Shown here: one piece after another, positions 44,863 through 53,934 of the stretch | Layout: each line of letters opens with the position of its first letter | How positions within the stretch are numbered: position 1 is the first letter of the stretch | Assembly (NCBI RefSeq): GCF_009796825.1 | Contig: NZ_CP047030.1 | Coordinates: 2,974,501 to 3,038,500 of the forward strand | Source: Algibacter sp. L3A6 | Lineage (GTDB): Bacteria; Bacteroidota; Bacteroidia; Flavobacteriales; Flavobacteriaceae | DNA: 64,000 nt | Direction of reading: 5' to 3' | Notes under the pieces: model-generated | The model's input: only the letters and a program-made list of their open reading frames with translations | Databases searched by the model: none | Told to the model about the DNA's origin: nothing | Position numbers and translations under genes: made by a program

Positions 44863-45204
44863 TTATATAATGTCTAAAATTAAACTTGGCGGACGACCAA
44901 TAACTGCTTTTTTGCCGTTAATAACAATAGGGCGTTCTATTAATTTTGGGTTATTTGCCATAGCTTCAATAACTTCGACATCGGTTAGGTCTTTACCTTT
45001 AAAATCACTTTTCCAGATGGCTTCGTTTTTTCTAACCAATTCTATAGGTTTAATGCCTAAAAGAGTTACTATTCCTGTTAACGCTTTCGCGGAAAGGTTA
45101 TCGTCCAAATATTTTACAATTTCGAAGGGTTTTCCAGAATTCTCAAGAATTTCTAGGCCTTGTCTCGATTTAGAACAACGTGGGTTATGATAAATTTTTG
45201 TCAT
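44863..45204 (-). CDS. ArsC/Spx-family reductase-like protein
   Basis: The 113-residue protein is a thioredoxin-fold member of the ArsC/Spx/YffB family. It has the catalytic-loop cysteine (Cys10 in YHNPRCSKSRQGL), the region LLGIKPIELVRKNEAIWK and the C-terminal LIERPIVINGKKAVIGRPP with the conserved arginines of arsenate reductases. It may reduce arsenate with glutaredoxin, but YffB-like members do not, and no ars operon genes are adjacent. A copy of the 14-bp word TTTCCGCGAAAGCG lies within this gene (codons for LSAKA). Confidence 0.85.
   Translation of the reverse strand: MTKIYHNPRCSKSRQGLEILENSGKPFEIVKYLDDNLSAKALTGIVTLLGIKPIELVRKNEAIWKSDFKGKDLTDVEVIEAMANNPKLIERPIVINGKKAVIGRPPSLILDII
45082..45095 (-). 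repeat. 14-bp GC-rich word, copy 2 (inside the arsC-like gene)
   Basis: The minus strand reads TTTCCGCGAAAGCG here, the same word as at 37527 and 55379. It lies inside a coding region and encodes Leu-Ser-Ala-Lys-Ala in the ArsC-like protein. Confidence 0.75.
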
Positions 45205-45224
45205 TGTAATACTATGTTTTAATT

Positions 45225-45255
45225 AAACCTCACAGATTTAGAACCTGCAAGGTTT
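45225..45255 (-). terminator. Hairpin behind prfB, probable terminator
   Basis: In RNA of the minus strand, AAACCUUGCAG (45255-45245) pairs with CUGUGAGGUUU (45235-45225), with two G-U pairs, over a 9-base loop. The T-run behind is short, so the efficiency is uncertain. Confidence 0.5.
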
Positions 45256-45263
45256 TTTATATG

Positions 45264-46374
45264 TTATAATTGTCCGTCGTCTTCAACTTTTTGTCCCATC
45301 ATCATTAAATAGGCCTTTAAAAAGCTGTCAATATTACCATCCATTACGGCGTCTACATTACCGGTTTCATGAGCGGTACGTACATCTTTCACTAATTTAT
45401 AGGGATGCATTACGTAGTTTCTAATTTGGCTTCCCCATTCAATTTTCATTTTTCCAGCTTCAATATCTTCTCGTTGTGCCAATTGTTTTTGAAGTTCAAT
45501 TTCATACAATTGCGATTTAAGCATTTGCATAGCACGCGATCTGTTATCATGTTGAGATCGGGTTTCCGAACACGATATTTGAATACCTGTGGGCTTATGC
45601 GTAAGTTGTACTTTGGTTTCAACTTTATTTACATTCTGTCCACCAGCACCACTAGACCTAGCGGTTGTAATTTCTATATCGGCAGGGTTTATTTCGACTT
45701 CAATAGTGTCATCAACAAGCGGATAAACGTAAACTGAAGCAAAGCTAGTATGGCGTTTGGCATTACTATCAAAAGGAGAAATACGTACTAATCGATGTAC
45801 ACCATTTTCACCTTTTAACCAACCAAAAGCAAAGTCGCCTTCAATTTCTAGTGTCACAGTTTTTATACCAGCAACATCACCTTCTTGAAAGTTGAGTTCT
45901 TTTACTTTAAAGCCGCTTTTTTCAGCATACATTAAGTACATACGCATAAGCATATTTGCCCAATCACAACTTTCTGTTCCGCCTGCACCAGCTGTAATTT
46001 GTAATACGGCACTTAAGCTATCACCTTCTTCCGAAAGCATATTTTTAAACTCAATATCTTCTAATTGCGTGGCTAATAAATTGTATTGTGCTTCTACATC
46101 TTCGGCAGTGGCATCATCTTCCTTGAAAAATTCGTAAAGCACTTCAAGATCTTCAAATCGGGTTTTTGCTGTTTTATAATCTTCTACCCATTTTTTCTTC
46201 ACACGTAGCGATTTCATTATAATTTCTGCTGCTTTGGAGTCGTTCCAGAAATTAGGGTCAAAGGTTTGTTCTTCTTCGTTTTGTATTTCTATCAGTTTGG
46301 CGTCTATGTCAAAGATAGTGCCTAAGTTTATCGAGGCGGGTATTTAGATCTTTAATTTGATCGGAAGTTATCAT
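45264..46374 (-). CDS. prfB: Peptide chain release factor 2, programmed +1 frameshift
   Basis: RF2 ends translation at UAA and UGA. The gene begins with an ATG at 46374-46372, reads 21 codons (MITSDQIKDLNTRLDKLRHYL) to an in-frame TGA at 46311-46309, and continues in the +1 frame as DIDAKLIEIQNEEEQT ... through the slippery CTTTGAC, giving about 369 residues. The downstream part has the SPF anticodon tripeptide (VRISPFDSNAKRH) and the GGQ motif (SSGAGGQNVNKVETKVQL). A start at an internal ATG (46217) would remove the N-terminal helical domain and is wrong. The frameshift is the known RF2 autoregulation: when RF2 is scarce, the ribosome shifts instead of stopping. Confidence 0.96.
46308..46325 (-). 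promoter_or_regulatory. prfB +1 frameshift signal
   Basis: On the minus strand the site reads AGG CAC TAT CTT TGA C, against AGG GGG TAT CTT TGA C in E. coli. The TAT-CTT-TGA-C core is identical and the AGG that pairs with the ribosome's anti-SD is kept, although SD sequences are otherwise nearly absent in this window. Confidence 0.95.
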
Positions 46375-46468
46375 GTATCAATTTATTTCTAACAAAAATA
46401 GGATTTCTTTAAGCCAGCAGAAAACAAATCTGAATATAATTTTATAGCTTTATCCACAAATTGAAAAT

Positions 46469-47485
46469 ATGATTATTGATTTAAGAAGTGATACCGTTAC
46501 AAAACCAACTAAACCTATGTTAGATGTCATGATGCAAGCTGCTGTGGGAGATGATGTGTTTAGAGAAGATCCAACGGTAAACGCATTGGAAAGCCGAATA
46601 GCCAATATGTTTGGAAAAGAAACGGCCTTATTTTTTCCGAGTGGGACTATGGCAAACCAAACGGCAATTAAATTACATACCAATCCTGGAGATCAGGTTA
46701 TTTGTGATAAATATGCGCATATTTTTAATTATGAATCTGGAGGAGCGTCTTTTAACAGCGGTGTGTCTTGTAATTTATTAGATGTTAATAATGGCATTTT
46801 TTCTGCACAAGATGTGAAACAAGCCATAAACCCGGAAGCTTACTATTACAGTAAAACAAGTTTAGTTGAAATTGAAAACACGGCGAATAGAAGAGGAGGT
46901 TCTTGTTGGGATTATAATGAAATAATTAAAATTAGAACCGTTTGCGATGAAAATAACTTAGGGTTTCACTTAGATGGAGCTCGTTTGTGGCATGCGTTGG
47001 TAGCAAAAAATGAAACAACTGAGCAATACGGAAAAGCTTTTGATACTATTTCGGTATGTTTAAGTAAAGGTTTAGGTTGCCCTGTAGGTTCCGTTTTGGT
47101 TGGTGATAAGGCTATAATGGAAAACGCTATACGAATTCGTAAAATATTTGGTGGCAACATGCGCCAAGCCGGATATTTGGCGGCAGCAGGTTTATACGCT
47201 TTGGATAATAATATTGAAAGGTTGGCAGAAGATCACCAAAAGGCAAAGGAAATTGGTGCTATTTTAGCAGAACGTTCTATTGTCAAATCTGTAGAACTTA
47301 TAGAAACTAATATTGTTATTTTTGAATTGAATAACAACGTTAACGAAAAAGAATTCACTCAAAAATTAGCCGATAAAAATATACATATTATAAGCATGGG
47401 TGGTAATAAGTTACGTATGGTAACGCATTTGGATTACACCAATACTATGCACGACAAACTTTTGAGTGAATTAATAAAACTATAA
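46469..47485 (+). CDS. ltaE: Low-specificity L-threonine aldolase
   Basis: This PLP enzyme splits threonine and allo-threonine to glycine and acetaldehyde. The 338-residue protein starts with MIIDLRSDTVTKPTKPMLDVM, has EDPTVNALESRIANMFGKE, and carries the PLP lysine (Lys200) in SVCLSKGLGCPVGSVLVG; DGARLWHAL is the aldolase-specific block. Length and order are as in the beta-eliminating lyase/aldolase family. It ends 6 bases before the convergent YbaB gene. Confidence 0.93.
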   Translation: MIIDLRSDTVTKPTKPMLDVMMQAAVGDDVFREDPTVNALESRIANMFGKETALFFPSGTMANQTAIKLHTNPGDQVICDKYAHIFNYESGGASFNSGVSCNLLDVNNGIFSAQDVKQAINPEAYYYSKTSLVEIENTANRRGGSCWDYNEIIKIRTVCDENNLGFHLDGARLWHALVAKNETTEQYGKAFDTISVCLSKGLGCPVGSVLVGDKAIMENAIRIRKIFGGNMRQAGYLAAAGLYALDNNIERLAEDHQKAKEIGAILAERSIVKSVELIETNIVIFELNNNVNEKEFTQKLADKNIHIISMGGNKLRMVTHLDYTNTMHDKLLSELIKL

Positions 47486-47491
47486 ATAGGC

Positions 47492-47815
47492 TTACTTAAA
47501 CATATCCATACCGGGTATATTTGGCATACCGTCTTTTGCGGCAGCAGCAAGCTCAGCTTCGTTAATTTGAGTAGCTCTTTCAATAGCTTTGTTTAATGTT
47601 AAAACAAGATAATCTTCGAGTTGCTCTTTATCTTCTAATAAAGCATCATCAATGTCAATAGATTTAATAGTTCTATTGGCTGTTAATGTAATTTTTAGCT
47701 TATTGTCGTTACTAGTTTCATCTACTAAAACGGTATCTAAGCGTTTTTTTGTTTCTTCTACTTTTTTCTTGGCTTCTTTGAGCTTACTCATCATGCCCAT
47801 CATGTCTCCAAACAT
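47492..47815 (-). CDS. YbaB/EbfC-family nucleoid-associated protein
   Basis: The 107-residue protein starts MFGDMMGMMSKLKEAKKKVEETKKRL, the helix that opens the YbaB fold, followed by a short beta region (NKLKITLTANRTIKSIDID) and a helix (YLVLTLNKAIERATQINEAELA), with the Met-rich tail (GMPNIPGMDMF) typical of the family. It forms dimers that bind DNA. I chose the ATG at 47815; an upstream in-frame start at 47860 adds an unrelated stretch. In many bacteria it sits with dnaX and recR, but not here. Confidence 0.92.
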   Translation of the reverse strand: MFGDMMGMMSKLKEAKKKVEETKKRLDTVLVDETSNDNKLKITLTANRTIKSIDIDDALLEDKEQLEDYLVLTLNKAIERATQINEAELAAAAKDGMPNIPGMDMFK

Positions 47816-47895
47816 ATTTTTAAATTTTTTTAAGGGGGTTGGTAATTGCAAATTTATCAAATACTAAGCCAAATTGTTGTATTTTACAATGAAAA

Positions 47896-50031
47896 ATGAA
47901 AATAGCAACCATTCTTTTAAGCTTAAGTTTTACTTTTGCCGCTTCGTGTAAAAATATAAATATGAGTAAATCTATAAATGAAGTAGCTATTCCTTCAGCA
48001 AAAAAAATATCAAAAACATTAGAAATTCACAATGATGTTAGAATCGATAATTACTATTGGTTAAACAATCGTGAGAACCCTGAGGTTATAGAGTATTTAA
48101 ATGCCGAGAATAACTATACCAAAGCCTTAATGGCGCATACTGAAGATTTTCAAAAGGATTTATTTGAAGAAATGAAGGGGCGAATTAAGGAAGACGACTC
48201 ATCATTACCTTATAAATTAAACGGGTATTGGTATATTACACGTTATGAAACCGGAAAAGATTACCCTATTTATTTACGTAAAAAAGGAAGTTTAAATGCC
48301 GAAGAAGAAATTCTGTTCGATTGTAATGAAATGGCTAAAGACCAATCTTACTTTAGTTTAGGAGGGATTTCTATTAGTCCGGATAATAAAATGGCAGCGT
48401 TTTCTACAGATACAGTTAGTAGAAGGCAGTATACTGTTCAAATTAAAAACTTAGAAACAGGCAATATTTTAGCCGATAAAATTTTGAATACTACCGGAAG
48501 TGCAACATGGGCAAACGATAATAAAACATTGTTTTACACCATGAAAGATGCTGTAACGTTGCGTTCTCATAAAATATTCAAACATAAGTTAGATACCGAT
48601 TCTAAAGATGATATAGAGGTTTATCACGAAGCAGATGAAACCTTCAATACCTTTGTATATAAAACAAAATCTAAAAAATATATTGTTATAGGTTCGTCTA
48701 GTACGTTGTCTTCAGAATATCAAATTTTAAGTGCAGATACTCCAGATGCTGCTTTTAAAATGTTTCAAGAAAGAACAGATGATATGGAGTATAGTATTGC
48801 ACATTATGATGATGCGTTTTACGTGATTTCTAATTGTGACGATGCTACAAATTTTAAACTTTTAAAAACAAGCGAAACAGCTACTGAGAAAGAAAACTGG
48901 AAAGATTTACTACCTCATAGAGAAGCTGTTTTATTAGAAGATATCGAGATTTTCAAAGATTATTTAGTTGTTAATGAACGTGAAAATGGACTTAACAATA
49001 TTAGAATAATAAGCTGGGATGGTAGCGAAGATTATTACCTGCCTTTTAATTCTGAAACTTACACATCTTACATAGGTAATAATCCTGATTTTGATAGTGA
49101 TGTTATGCGTTACGGTTTTAATTCGTTAACCAACCCAAGTTCGGTAATGGATTATAATTTTAAAACTAAAACAAGCGAAGTTAAAAAGGAACAAGAGGTT
49201 TTAGGAGGAAAATTTAATAAAGAAAATTACGAATCTAAACGTATTTGGGCTACAGCTCGCGATGGTGTAAAAGTGCCAATTTCTTTAGTTTATAAAAAAG
49301 GAATTAAGCTAGATGGAACTAATCCTTTATTACAGTACGCATATGGTTCTTATGGTTCAACAACAGATCCTTCGTTTTCTACCATTCGTTTAAGTTTACT
49401 AAATCGTGGCTTTGTTTATGCTATTGCGCATATTCGAGGTGGAGAATATTTAGGACGCCATTGGTACGAAACTGGAAAGCTTTTAACCAAGAAAAACACT
49501 TTTACAGATTTTATAGATTGTTCTAAGTTTTTAATTGAAGAAAATTATACTTCAAATAAACATTTATATGCTTACGGTGGTTCGGCTGGTGGTTTATTAA
49601 TGGGCGCTATTATTAATATGAATCCGGAATTGTACAACGGTGTTTTGGCTGCTGTACCATTTGTAGATGTAGTTACTACTATGTTAGACGACTCAATTCC
49701 TTTAACGACAGGAGAATATGACGAGTGGGGAAATCCAAATAACGAGGAGTATTACCATTACATGAAATCGTATTCACCATATGATAATGTAGAAGCAAAA
49801 GACTATCCGAATATACTCGTTACAACGGGTTTACACGATTCGCAAGTACAATATTGGGAGCCTGCAAAGTGGGTGGCAAAGCTTAGAGAATTGAAAACAG
49901 ATAGCAATATATTATTACTGCAAACAGATATGGAATCGGGTCATGGTGGTGCTTCCGGACGTTTTGAAAGTTTGAAAGAAGTTGCGCTAGAGTACGCGTT
50001 TTTACTAGATTTAGAGGGAATTAAGCGCTAA
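47896..50031 (+). CDS. Prolyl oligopeptidase family (oligopeptidase B-like) lipoprotein
   Basis: This S9A-family serine peptidase of 711 residues has an N-terminal propeller (about 60-410) and a catalytic hydrolase domain. The signal ends with a lipobox-like FAASCKN, so it is probably a lipoprotein in the periplasm. The nucleophile is in YGGSAGGLLMGAI (about residue 562), the aspartate in TGLHDSQVQYWEPAKW and the histidine in SGHGGASGRFESL. A glutamate-rich DEWGNPNNEEYYHYM, the substrate-binding region of protease II, points to oligopeptidase B-like cleavage after Arg or Lys. Periplasmic location is unusual for E. coli OpB but common in flavobacteria. Confidence 0.93.
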   Translation: MKIATILLSLSFTFAASCKNINMSKSINEVAIPSAKKISKTLEIHNDVRIDNYYWLNNRENPEVIEYLNAENNYTKALMAHTEDFQKDLFEEMKGRIKEDDSSLPYKLNGYWYITRYETGKDYPIYLRKKGSLNAEEEILFDCNEMAKDQSYFSLGGISISPDNKMAAFSTDTVSRRQYTVQIKNLETGNILADKILNTTGSATWANDNKTLFYTMKDAVTLRSHKIFKHKLDTDSKDDIEVYHEADETFNTFVYKTKSKKYIVIGSSSTLSSEYQILSADTPDAAFKMFQERTDDMEYSIAHYDDAFYVISNCDDATNFKLLKTSETATEKENWKDLLPHREAVLLEDIEIFKDYLVVNERENGLNNIRIISWDGSEDYYLPFNSETYTSYIGNNPDFDSDVMRYGFNSLTNPSSVMDYNFKTKTSEVKKEQEVLGGKFNKENYESKRIWATARDGVKVPISLVYKKGIKLDGTNPLLQYAYGSYGSTTDPSFSTIRLSLLNRGFVYAIAHIRGGEYLGRHWYETGKLLTKKNTFTDFIDCSKFLIEENYTSNKHLYAYGGSAGGLLMGAIINMNPELYNGVLAAVPFVDVVTTMLDDSIPLTTGEYDEWGNPNNEEYYHYMKSYSPYDNVEAKDYPNILVTTGLHDSQVQYWEPAKWVAKLRELKTDSNILLLQTDMESGHGGASGRFESLKEVALEYAFLLDLEGIKR

Positions 50032-50046
50032 TAAAAAAAAATGTCT

Positions 50047-50054
50047 TATTTTTG
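50047..50054 (+). promoter_or_regulatory. -7 box of the PLP synthase gene
   Basis: TATTTTTG matches TAnnTTTG exactly, 55 bases before the ATG at 50110. No TTG lies at the expected -33 distance. Confidence 0.55.
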
Positions 50055-50109
50055 TCAAGTTTTAAGAAGCATAGATTTGTTTAAATCGTGCAACTTGTAA
50101 ATTGAATTT

Positions 50110-51150
50110 ATGAAACACAGAAATCAAGTATTTGATAATGTATTAGAGTTAGTTGGCAATACTCCTTTAGTAAAGCTAAACAGAATTACCTCTAAGTTCG
50201 AGGGGGATTTTTACGCTAAAGTAGAATGTTTTAACCCAGGGCAATCATCAAAAGATAGAATTGCACTTTACATTATTGAAGAAGCTGAAAAGAAAGGTAT
50301 TTTAAAACCAGGCGATACTATTGTAGAAACTACTTCTGGTAATACAGGTTTCAGTATTGCAATGGTAAGTATCATTAAAGGCTACGAGTGCGTGTTAGCA
50401 GTAAGTTCAAAATCTTCTCCAGATAAAATTGATATGTTGCGTACCATGGGAGCAAAGGTATATGTATGCCCAGCTCATGTTAGTGCAGACGATCCAAGAT
50501 CGTACTATCAAGTTGCAAAACGTATTCACGAAGAATTAAAAGGTTCGGTTTACATCAATCAGTATTTCAATCAATTAAATATTGATGCACATTACAACTC
50601 TACAGGACCAGAAATTTGGAAACAAACAGAAGGAGAAATAACGCATTTAGTGGCGTGTAGCGGTACCGGAGGAACAATTTCGGGAACAGCAAAATATTTA
50701 AAAGAACAAAATCCAAATATTAAAGTAATAGGTGTTGATGCTTTTGGTTCGGTGATTAAAAAATACCACGAAACAAGAGAGTTCGACGAAAAAGAAATTT
50801 ATCCATACCGTATAGAAGGTTTAGGTAAAAACTTAATTCCAGGTGCTACAGATTTTGATGTAATAGATCAATTTGTAAAAGTTACCGATGAGGAAAGTGC
50901 ACATACCGCTAGAGAAATAGCTAGAACAGAAGGTATGTTTGTAGGTTATACTTCTGGAGCTGCAACCCAAGCTATTAAGCAATTAGGTGAACAAGGTGCG
51001 TTTAAAAAGGGAGATAAAATTGTTGTTATCTATCCAGATCATGGTTCTCGTTACATGAGTAAAGTTTACAGTGATAAATGGATGAGCGATCAAGGTTTCT
51101 TCGATTCGCAAAACGAAGCTGCTGCGGAAAGCATTCAATACATAAAATAA
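50110..51150 (+). CDS. Cysteine-synthase/CBS-family PLP enzyme, candidate cysteate synthase
   Basis: The 346-residue product belongs to fold-type II PLP enzymes (CysK, cystathionine beta-synthase). PLP binds at Lys48 in NPGQSSKDRIALYI, with the TSGNTGFSIAMV loop (75-86) and SGTGGTISGTAKYLKEQNP for the phosphate. It lacks the regulatory CBS domain. It may be a cysteine synthase, a CBS, or, because the next gene is an alpha-oxoamine synthase, an enzyme that makes cysteate for sulfonolipids. A 297-bp gap with a terminator and promoter separates the two, so they are neighbouring but separately controlled units. The last option is inference from context. Confidence 0.85.
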   Translation: MKHRNQVFDNVLELVGNTPLVKLNRITSKFEGDFYAKVECFNPGQSSKDRIALYIIEEAEKKGILKPGDTIVETTSGNTGFSIAMVSIIKGYECVLAVSSKSSPDKIDMLRTMGAKVYVCPAHVSADDPRSYYQVAKRIHEELKGSVYINQYFNQLNIDAHYNSTGPEIWKQTEGEITHLVACSGTGGTISGTAKYLKEQNPNIKVIGVDAFGSVIKKYHETREFDEKEIYPYRIEGLGKNLIPGATDFDVIDQFVKVTDEESAHTAREIARTEGMFVGYTSGAATQAIKQLGEQGAFKKGDKIVVIYPDHGSRYMSKVYSDKWMSDQGFFDSQNEAAAESIQYIK

Positions 51151-51175
51151 GAAAGCATAATATTACATTATACAG

Positions 51176-51214
51176 GTCCATATTTTACTAATTTGTGAAA
51201 TATGGACTTTTTTT
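51176..51214 (+). terminator. Terminator of the PLP synthase gene
   Basis: GTCCATATTT (51176-51185) pairs perfectly with AAATATGGAC (51198-51207) over a 12-base loop, followed by TTTTTTT. Confidence 0.88.
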
Positions 51215-51310
51215 ATGCACCAAAAAATCGATATAAAAGTTTTTTTTAACTTTATTGTCCATATTTCGCAAATGCATCGTAAAAAATTATGCTCAATCCA
51301 TATAAATATT

Positions 51311-51318
51311 TAATTTTG
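51311..51318 (+). promoter_or_regulatory. -7 box of the alpha-oxoamine synthase gene
   Basis: TAATTTTG matches TAnnTTTG exactly. The transcript would have a leader of about 125 bases before the ATG at 51448. Confidence 0.55.
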
Positions 51319-51447
51319 CACGGACTGACTAAAACCAAAACATTCTTGATTCTTTCATAAACAGCTCGTTTTGTTTGTGTTCCTTAAAAGTTGTTTAATT
51401 TGGTTGTAGTTATATCTAAAGTTTAATAGCAATACCATTTATAATAG

Positions 51448-52707
51448 ATGAAGGATTTATTTGAAAAGATTTATAAAGACAAAGGACCACTAGGAAAGTG
51501 GGCGTCTCAGGCTGAAGGTTATTTTGTATTCCCAAAATTGGAAGGCGAAATTTCTAATAGAATGAAGTTTCAAGGAAAAGACGTAATCACATGGAGTATT
51601 AATGACTACTTAGGTTTAGCCAATCATCCAGAAGTTCGTAAAGTAGATGCAGAAGCAGCTGCACAATATGGTTCTGCATACCCAATGGGAGCAAGAATGA
51701 TGTCTGGTCATACAGATTTACACGAACAACTTCAAAATGAGTTAGCATCTTTCGTAAGTAAAGAAGCGGCTTATTTATTAAACTTTGGATACCAAGGTAT
51801 GGTATCTACCATTGATGCTTTAGTTTCTAAAGATGATATTATTGTTTACGATGTAGATGCTCACGCTTGTATTATTGATGGTGTGCGTTTACACATGGGT
51901 AAGCGTTTTACTTATAAACATAATGACATTGAAAGTTTAGAGAAAAACTTGGAGCGTGCTACTAAAATGGCAGAGCAAACTGGAGGAGGAATTTTAGTGA
52001 TTTCTGAAGGTGTTTTTGGAATGCGTGGAGAGCAAGGACGTTTAAAAGAAATAGTTGAGCTTAAAAAGAAATTTACTTTCAGATTATTTGTTGATGATGC
52101 ACACGGTTTTGGAACTTTGGGAGCAACAGGAGCAGGAGCTGGAGAAGAGCAAGGCGTGCAAGATGATATTGATGTATATTTTGCAACTTTCGCTAAGTCT
52201 TTAGCCAGTACAGGAGCTTTTATAGCGGGTGATAAAGAAATAATTGATTATTTAAAATATAATTTACGTTCTCAAATGTTTGCAAAATCTTTGCAAATGC
52301 AATTAGTTGCTGGAGCTCTTAAGCGTTTAGATATGCTTAGAACTATGCCAGAACTTAAAGCTAAACTTTGGGAAAACGTAAACGCATTACAATCTGGATT
52401 AAAAGAGCGTGGTTTTGATATTGGTACAACGCAAAGTTGTGTAACACCGGTATACTTAAAAGGATCTATTCCTGAGGCTATGGCTTTAGTAAAAGATTTA
52501 CGTGAAAATCATGGTATTTTCTGTTCTATAGTTGTGTATCCTGTAATTCCAAAAGGATTAATTTTATTAAGATTAATTCCTACAGCATCACATACGTTAG
52601 AAGATGTTTCTGAAACTTTAAATGCATTTGATGTTATTAGAGAGCGTTTAGAAAATGGAACTTACAAACGGTTATCTGCTTCTGTTATGGCGGCAATGGG
52701 CGAGTAA
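51448..52707 (+). CDS. Alpha-oxoamine synthase (serine palmitoyltransferase or SulA-like)
   Basis: This 419-residue PLP enzyme condenses an amino acid with an acyl thioester. It shows the family marks: DYLGLANHPEVRK, GSAYPMGARMMSGHTDLHEQLQNEL, VDDAHGFGTLGATGAG (Asp216) and the PLP lysine Lys250 in ATFAKSLASTGAFIAG. Members include serine palmitoyltransferase (sphingolipids), KBL and BioF; SulA uses cysteate for sulfonolipids. The long N-terminus (about 45 residues before the common start) and the STGAF motif in place of the usual GG resemble Bacteroidota lipid-type enzymes. I favour a sphingoid or sulfonolipid role over BioF, as no biotin genes are near. Confidence 0.87.
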   Translation: MKDLFEKIYKDKGPLGKWASQAEGYFVFPKLEGEISNRMKFQGKDVITWSINDYLGLANHPEVRKVDAEAAAQYGSAYPMGARMMSGHTDLHEQLQNELASFVSKEAAYLLNFGYQGMVSTIDALVSKDDIIVYDVDAHACIIDGVRLHMGKRFTYKHNDIESLEKNLERATKMAEQTGGGILVISEGVFGMRGEQGRLKEIVELKKKFTFRLFVDDAHGFGTLGATGAGAGEEQGVQDDIDVYFATFAKSLASTGAFIAGDKEIIDYLKYNLRSQMFAKSLQMQLVAGALKRLDMLRTMPELKAKLWENVNALQSGLKERGFDIGTTQSCVTPVYLKGSIPEAMALVKDLRENHGIFCSIVVYPVIPKGLILLRLIPTASHTLEDVSETLNAFDVIRERLENGTYKRLSASVMAAMGE

Positions 52708-52736
52708 TAGTTCAATAAAATATAGTATAAAAAAAA

Positions 52737-52767
52737 CCGATTCAATTTTAATTGAATCGGATTTTTT
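52737..52767. terminator. Terminator of the alpha-oxoamine synthase gene
   Basis: CCGATTCAATT (52737-52747) and AATTGAATCGG (52750-52760) form a perfect 11-bp stem, with A-run before and T-run after. It is bidirectional, also serving the convergent acyltransferase-like gene ending at 52790. Confidence 0.9.
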
Positions 52768-52789
52768 AGTTTTAATAAGAAGCTAAACT

Positions 52790-53908
52790 TTATAGTAGTT
52801 TCTTGTACGTTTTTCTTCTTTTGTAAACTACAGGATCAAAATGTTTCCATATTTGATGTATAGCGTGGTTATCTTCTAGCTCTGGAGTTCTAAAGCACGT
52901 TTGGATACCTTTTTCTTTAAAAGTCTCGTAATATTCATTGAAAATCACAGCATGCACACCTTTGTTTTGGTAGTCTGGATGAATTCCTATTAAATAGAAA
53001 ATAACATCTTTACTATTCTTTTTAGCATTCAAAATATGTCTGAAACCAAAAGGAAATAACTTACCATTCATCTTTTTTAAAGCAGTAGTAAATGCAGGCA
53101 TTACAATAGCAAAACCAACTAATTCATCATTTTTATCTACAACAAATTTAATATATTCTGGATTTACAAAACTTATAAACTTCTTTTTAAAATAAGCTTT
53201 TTGAATATCGTTAATTGCCACAAATGATGATAATGAAGCATAGCTCGCATTAAATAAATCAAACATTTTGTCAACATAAGGCATCACTTCACTTGTTTTA
53301 GTGAATTTTAAGGCTTTTAGTTGGTAGCGTCTTTTTATAAGCTCTTGTGCTTTTTTAAAAAATTCAGGTTTTACATTTTCAAAAGGAAAACGACTTTCAG
53401 AATAAGATTTTTCAATCTCATAGCCGGCAGCTTCGTAATGTTTTACATAATAAGCGTGGTTGTACCAAGTTACCATGGGAGCAGTACTGTCAAAACCTTC
53501 CGTCATTACACCAACCTTATCTAAGTTAGAGAACCCAACAGGACCTTCAGTGTGTTCTAGATTTTTGCTTTTTCCTATTTCGGCAACCTTACCAAGTAAT
53601 ATTTTAGAAACTTCTAAATCGTCTATAAAATCGAACCAACCAAAACGCATTTTCTTAATATTTTGGTCTTCTATTTCTAGATTATTAGTAATCGCAGCTA
53701 TTCGGCCAACAATAGCATTGTTCTTATAGGCTAAAAATAACTGAGCTTCGGCATCTTTGAAAACAGGGTTTTCGTTTTTGTTAAAAGTGTTCATCTCCTG
53801 ACTAATAATAGGAGGTGTCCAGTATTCGCAGTCTTTATAAAGCGTGAAAGGGAATTTAACAAATGCCTTTAAATCTTTTTTATTTTTTACTTCTTTTAGT
53901 GTAATCAT
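52790..53908 (-). CDS. GNAT-like acyltransferase, unknown acceptor
   Basis: This 372-residue protein is cytosolic and has two GNAT-like regions: WTPPIISQEMNTFNK followed by AQLFLAYKNNAIVGRIAAITN, and the C-terminal YIKFVVDKNDELVGFAIVMPAF with IFYLIGIHPDYQNKGVHAVIF, the acyl-CoA loop pattern. Related proteins are often wrongly named GTP cyclohydrolase in Bacteroidota. Bacterial ceramide synthases are GNAT-type, so with the oxoamine synthase next door it could add the N-acyl chain to a sphingoid or capnine base. That role is inference from position. It is convergent with the synthase gene. Confidence 0.72.
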   Translation of the reverse strand: MITLKEVKNKKDLKAFVKFPFTLYKDCEYWTPPIISQEMNTFNKNENPVFKDAEAQLFLAYKNNAIVGRIAAITNNLEIEDQNIKKMRFGWFDFIDDLEVSKILLGKVAEIGKSKNLEHTEGPVGFSNLDKVGVMTEGFDSTAPMVTWYNHAYYVKHYEAAGYEIEKSYSESRFPFENVKPEFFKKAQELIKRRYQLKALKFTKTSEVMPYVDKMFDLFNASYASLSSFVAINDIQKAYFKKKFISFVNPEYIKFVVDKNDELVGFAIVMPAFTTALKKMNGKLFPFGFRHILNAKKNSKDVIFYLIGIHPDYQNKGVHAVIFNEYYETFKEKGIQTCFRTPELEDNHAIHQIWKHFDPVVYKRRKTYKKLL

Positions 53909-53934
53909 ATACTTGTTATGATAAATTTATCAGA

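Noticed and set aside
45264..46217. prfB starting at the internal ATG (317 residues)
   Set aside because: The upstream part is present in another frame and joined by the CTTTGAC frameshift site, so the shorter version is an artefact.
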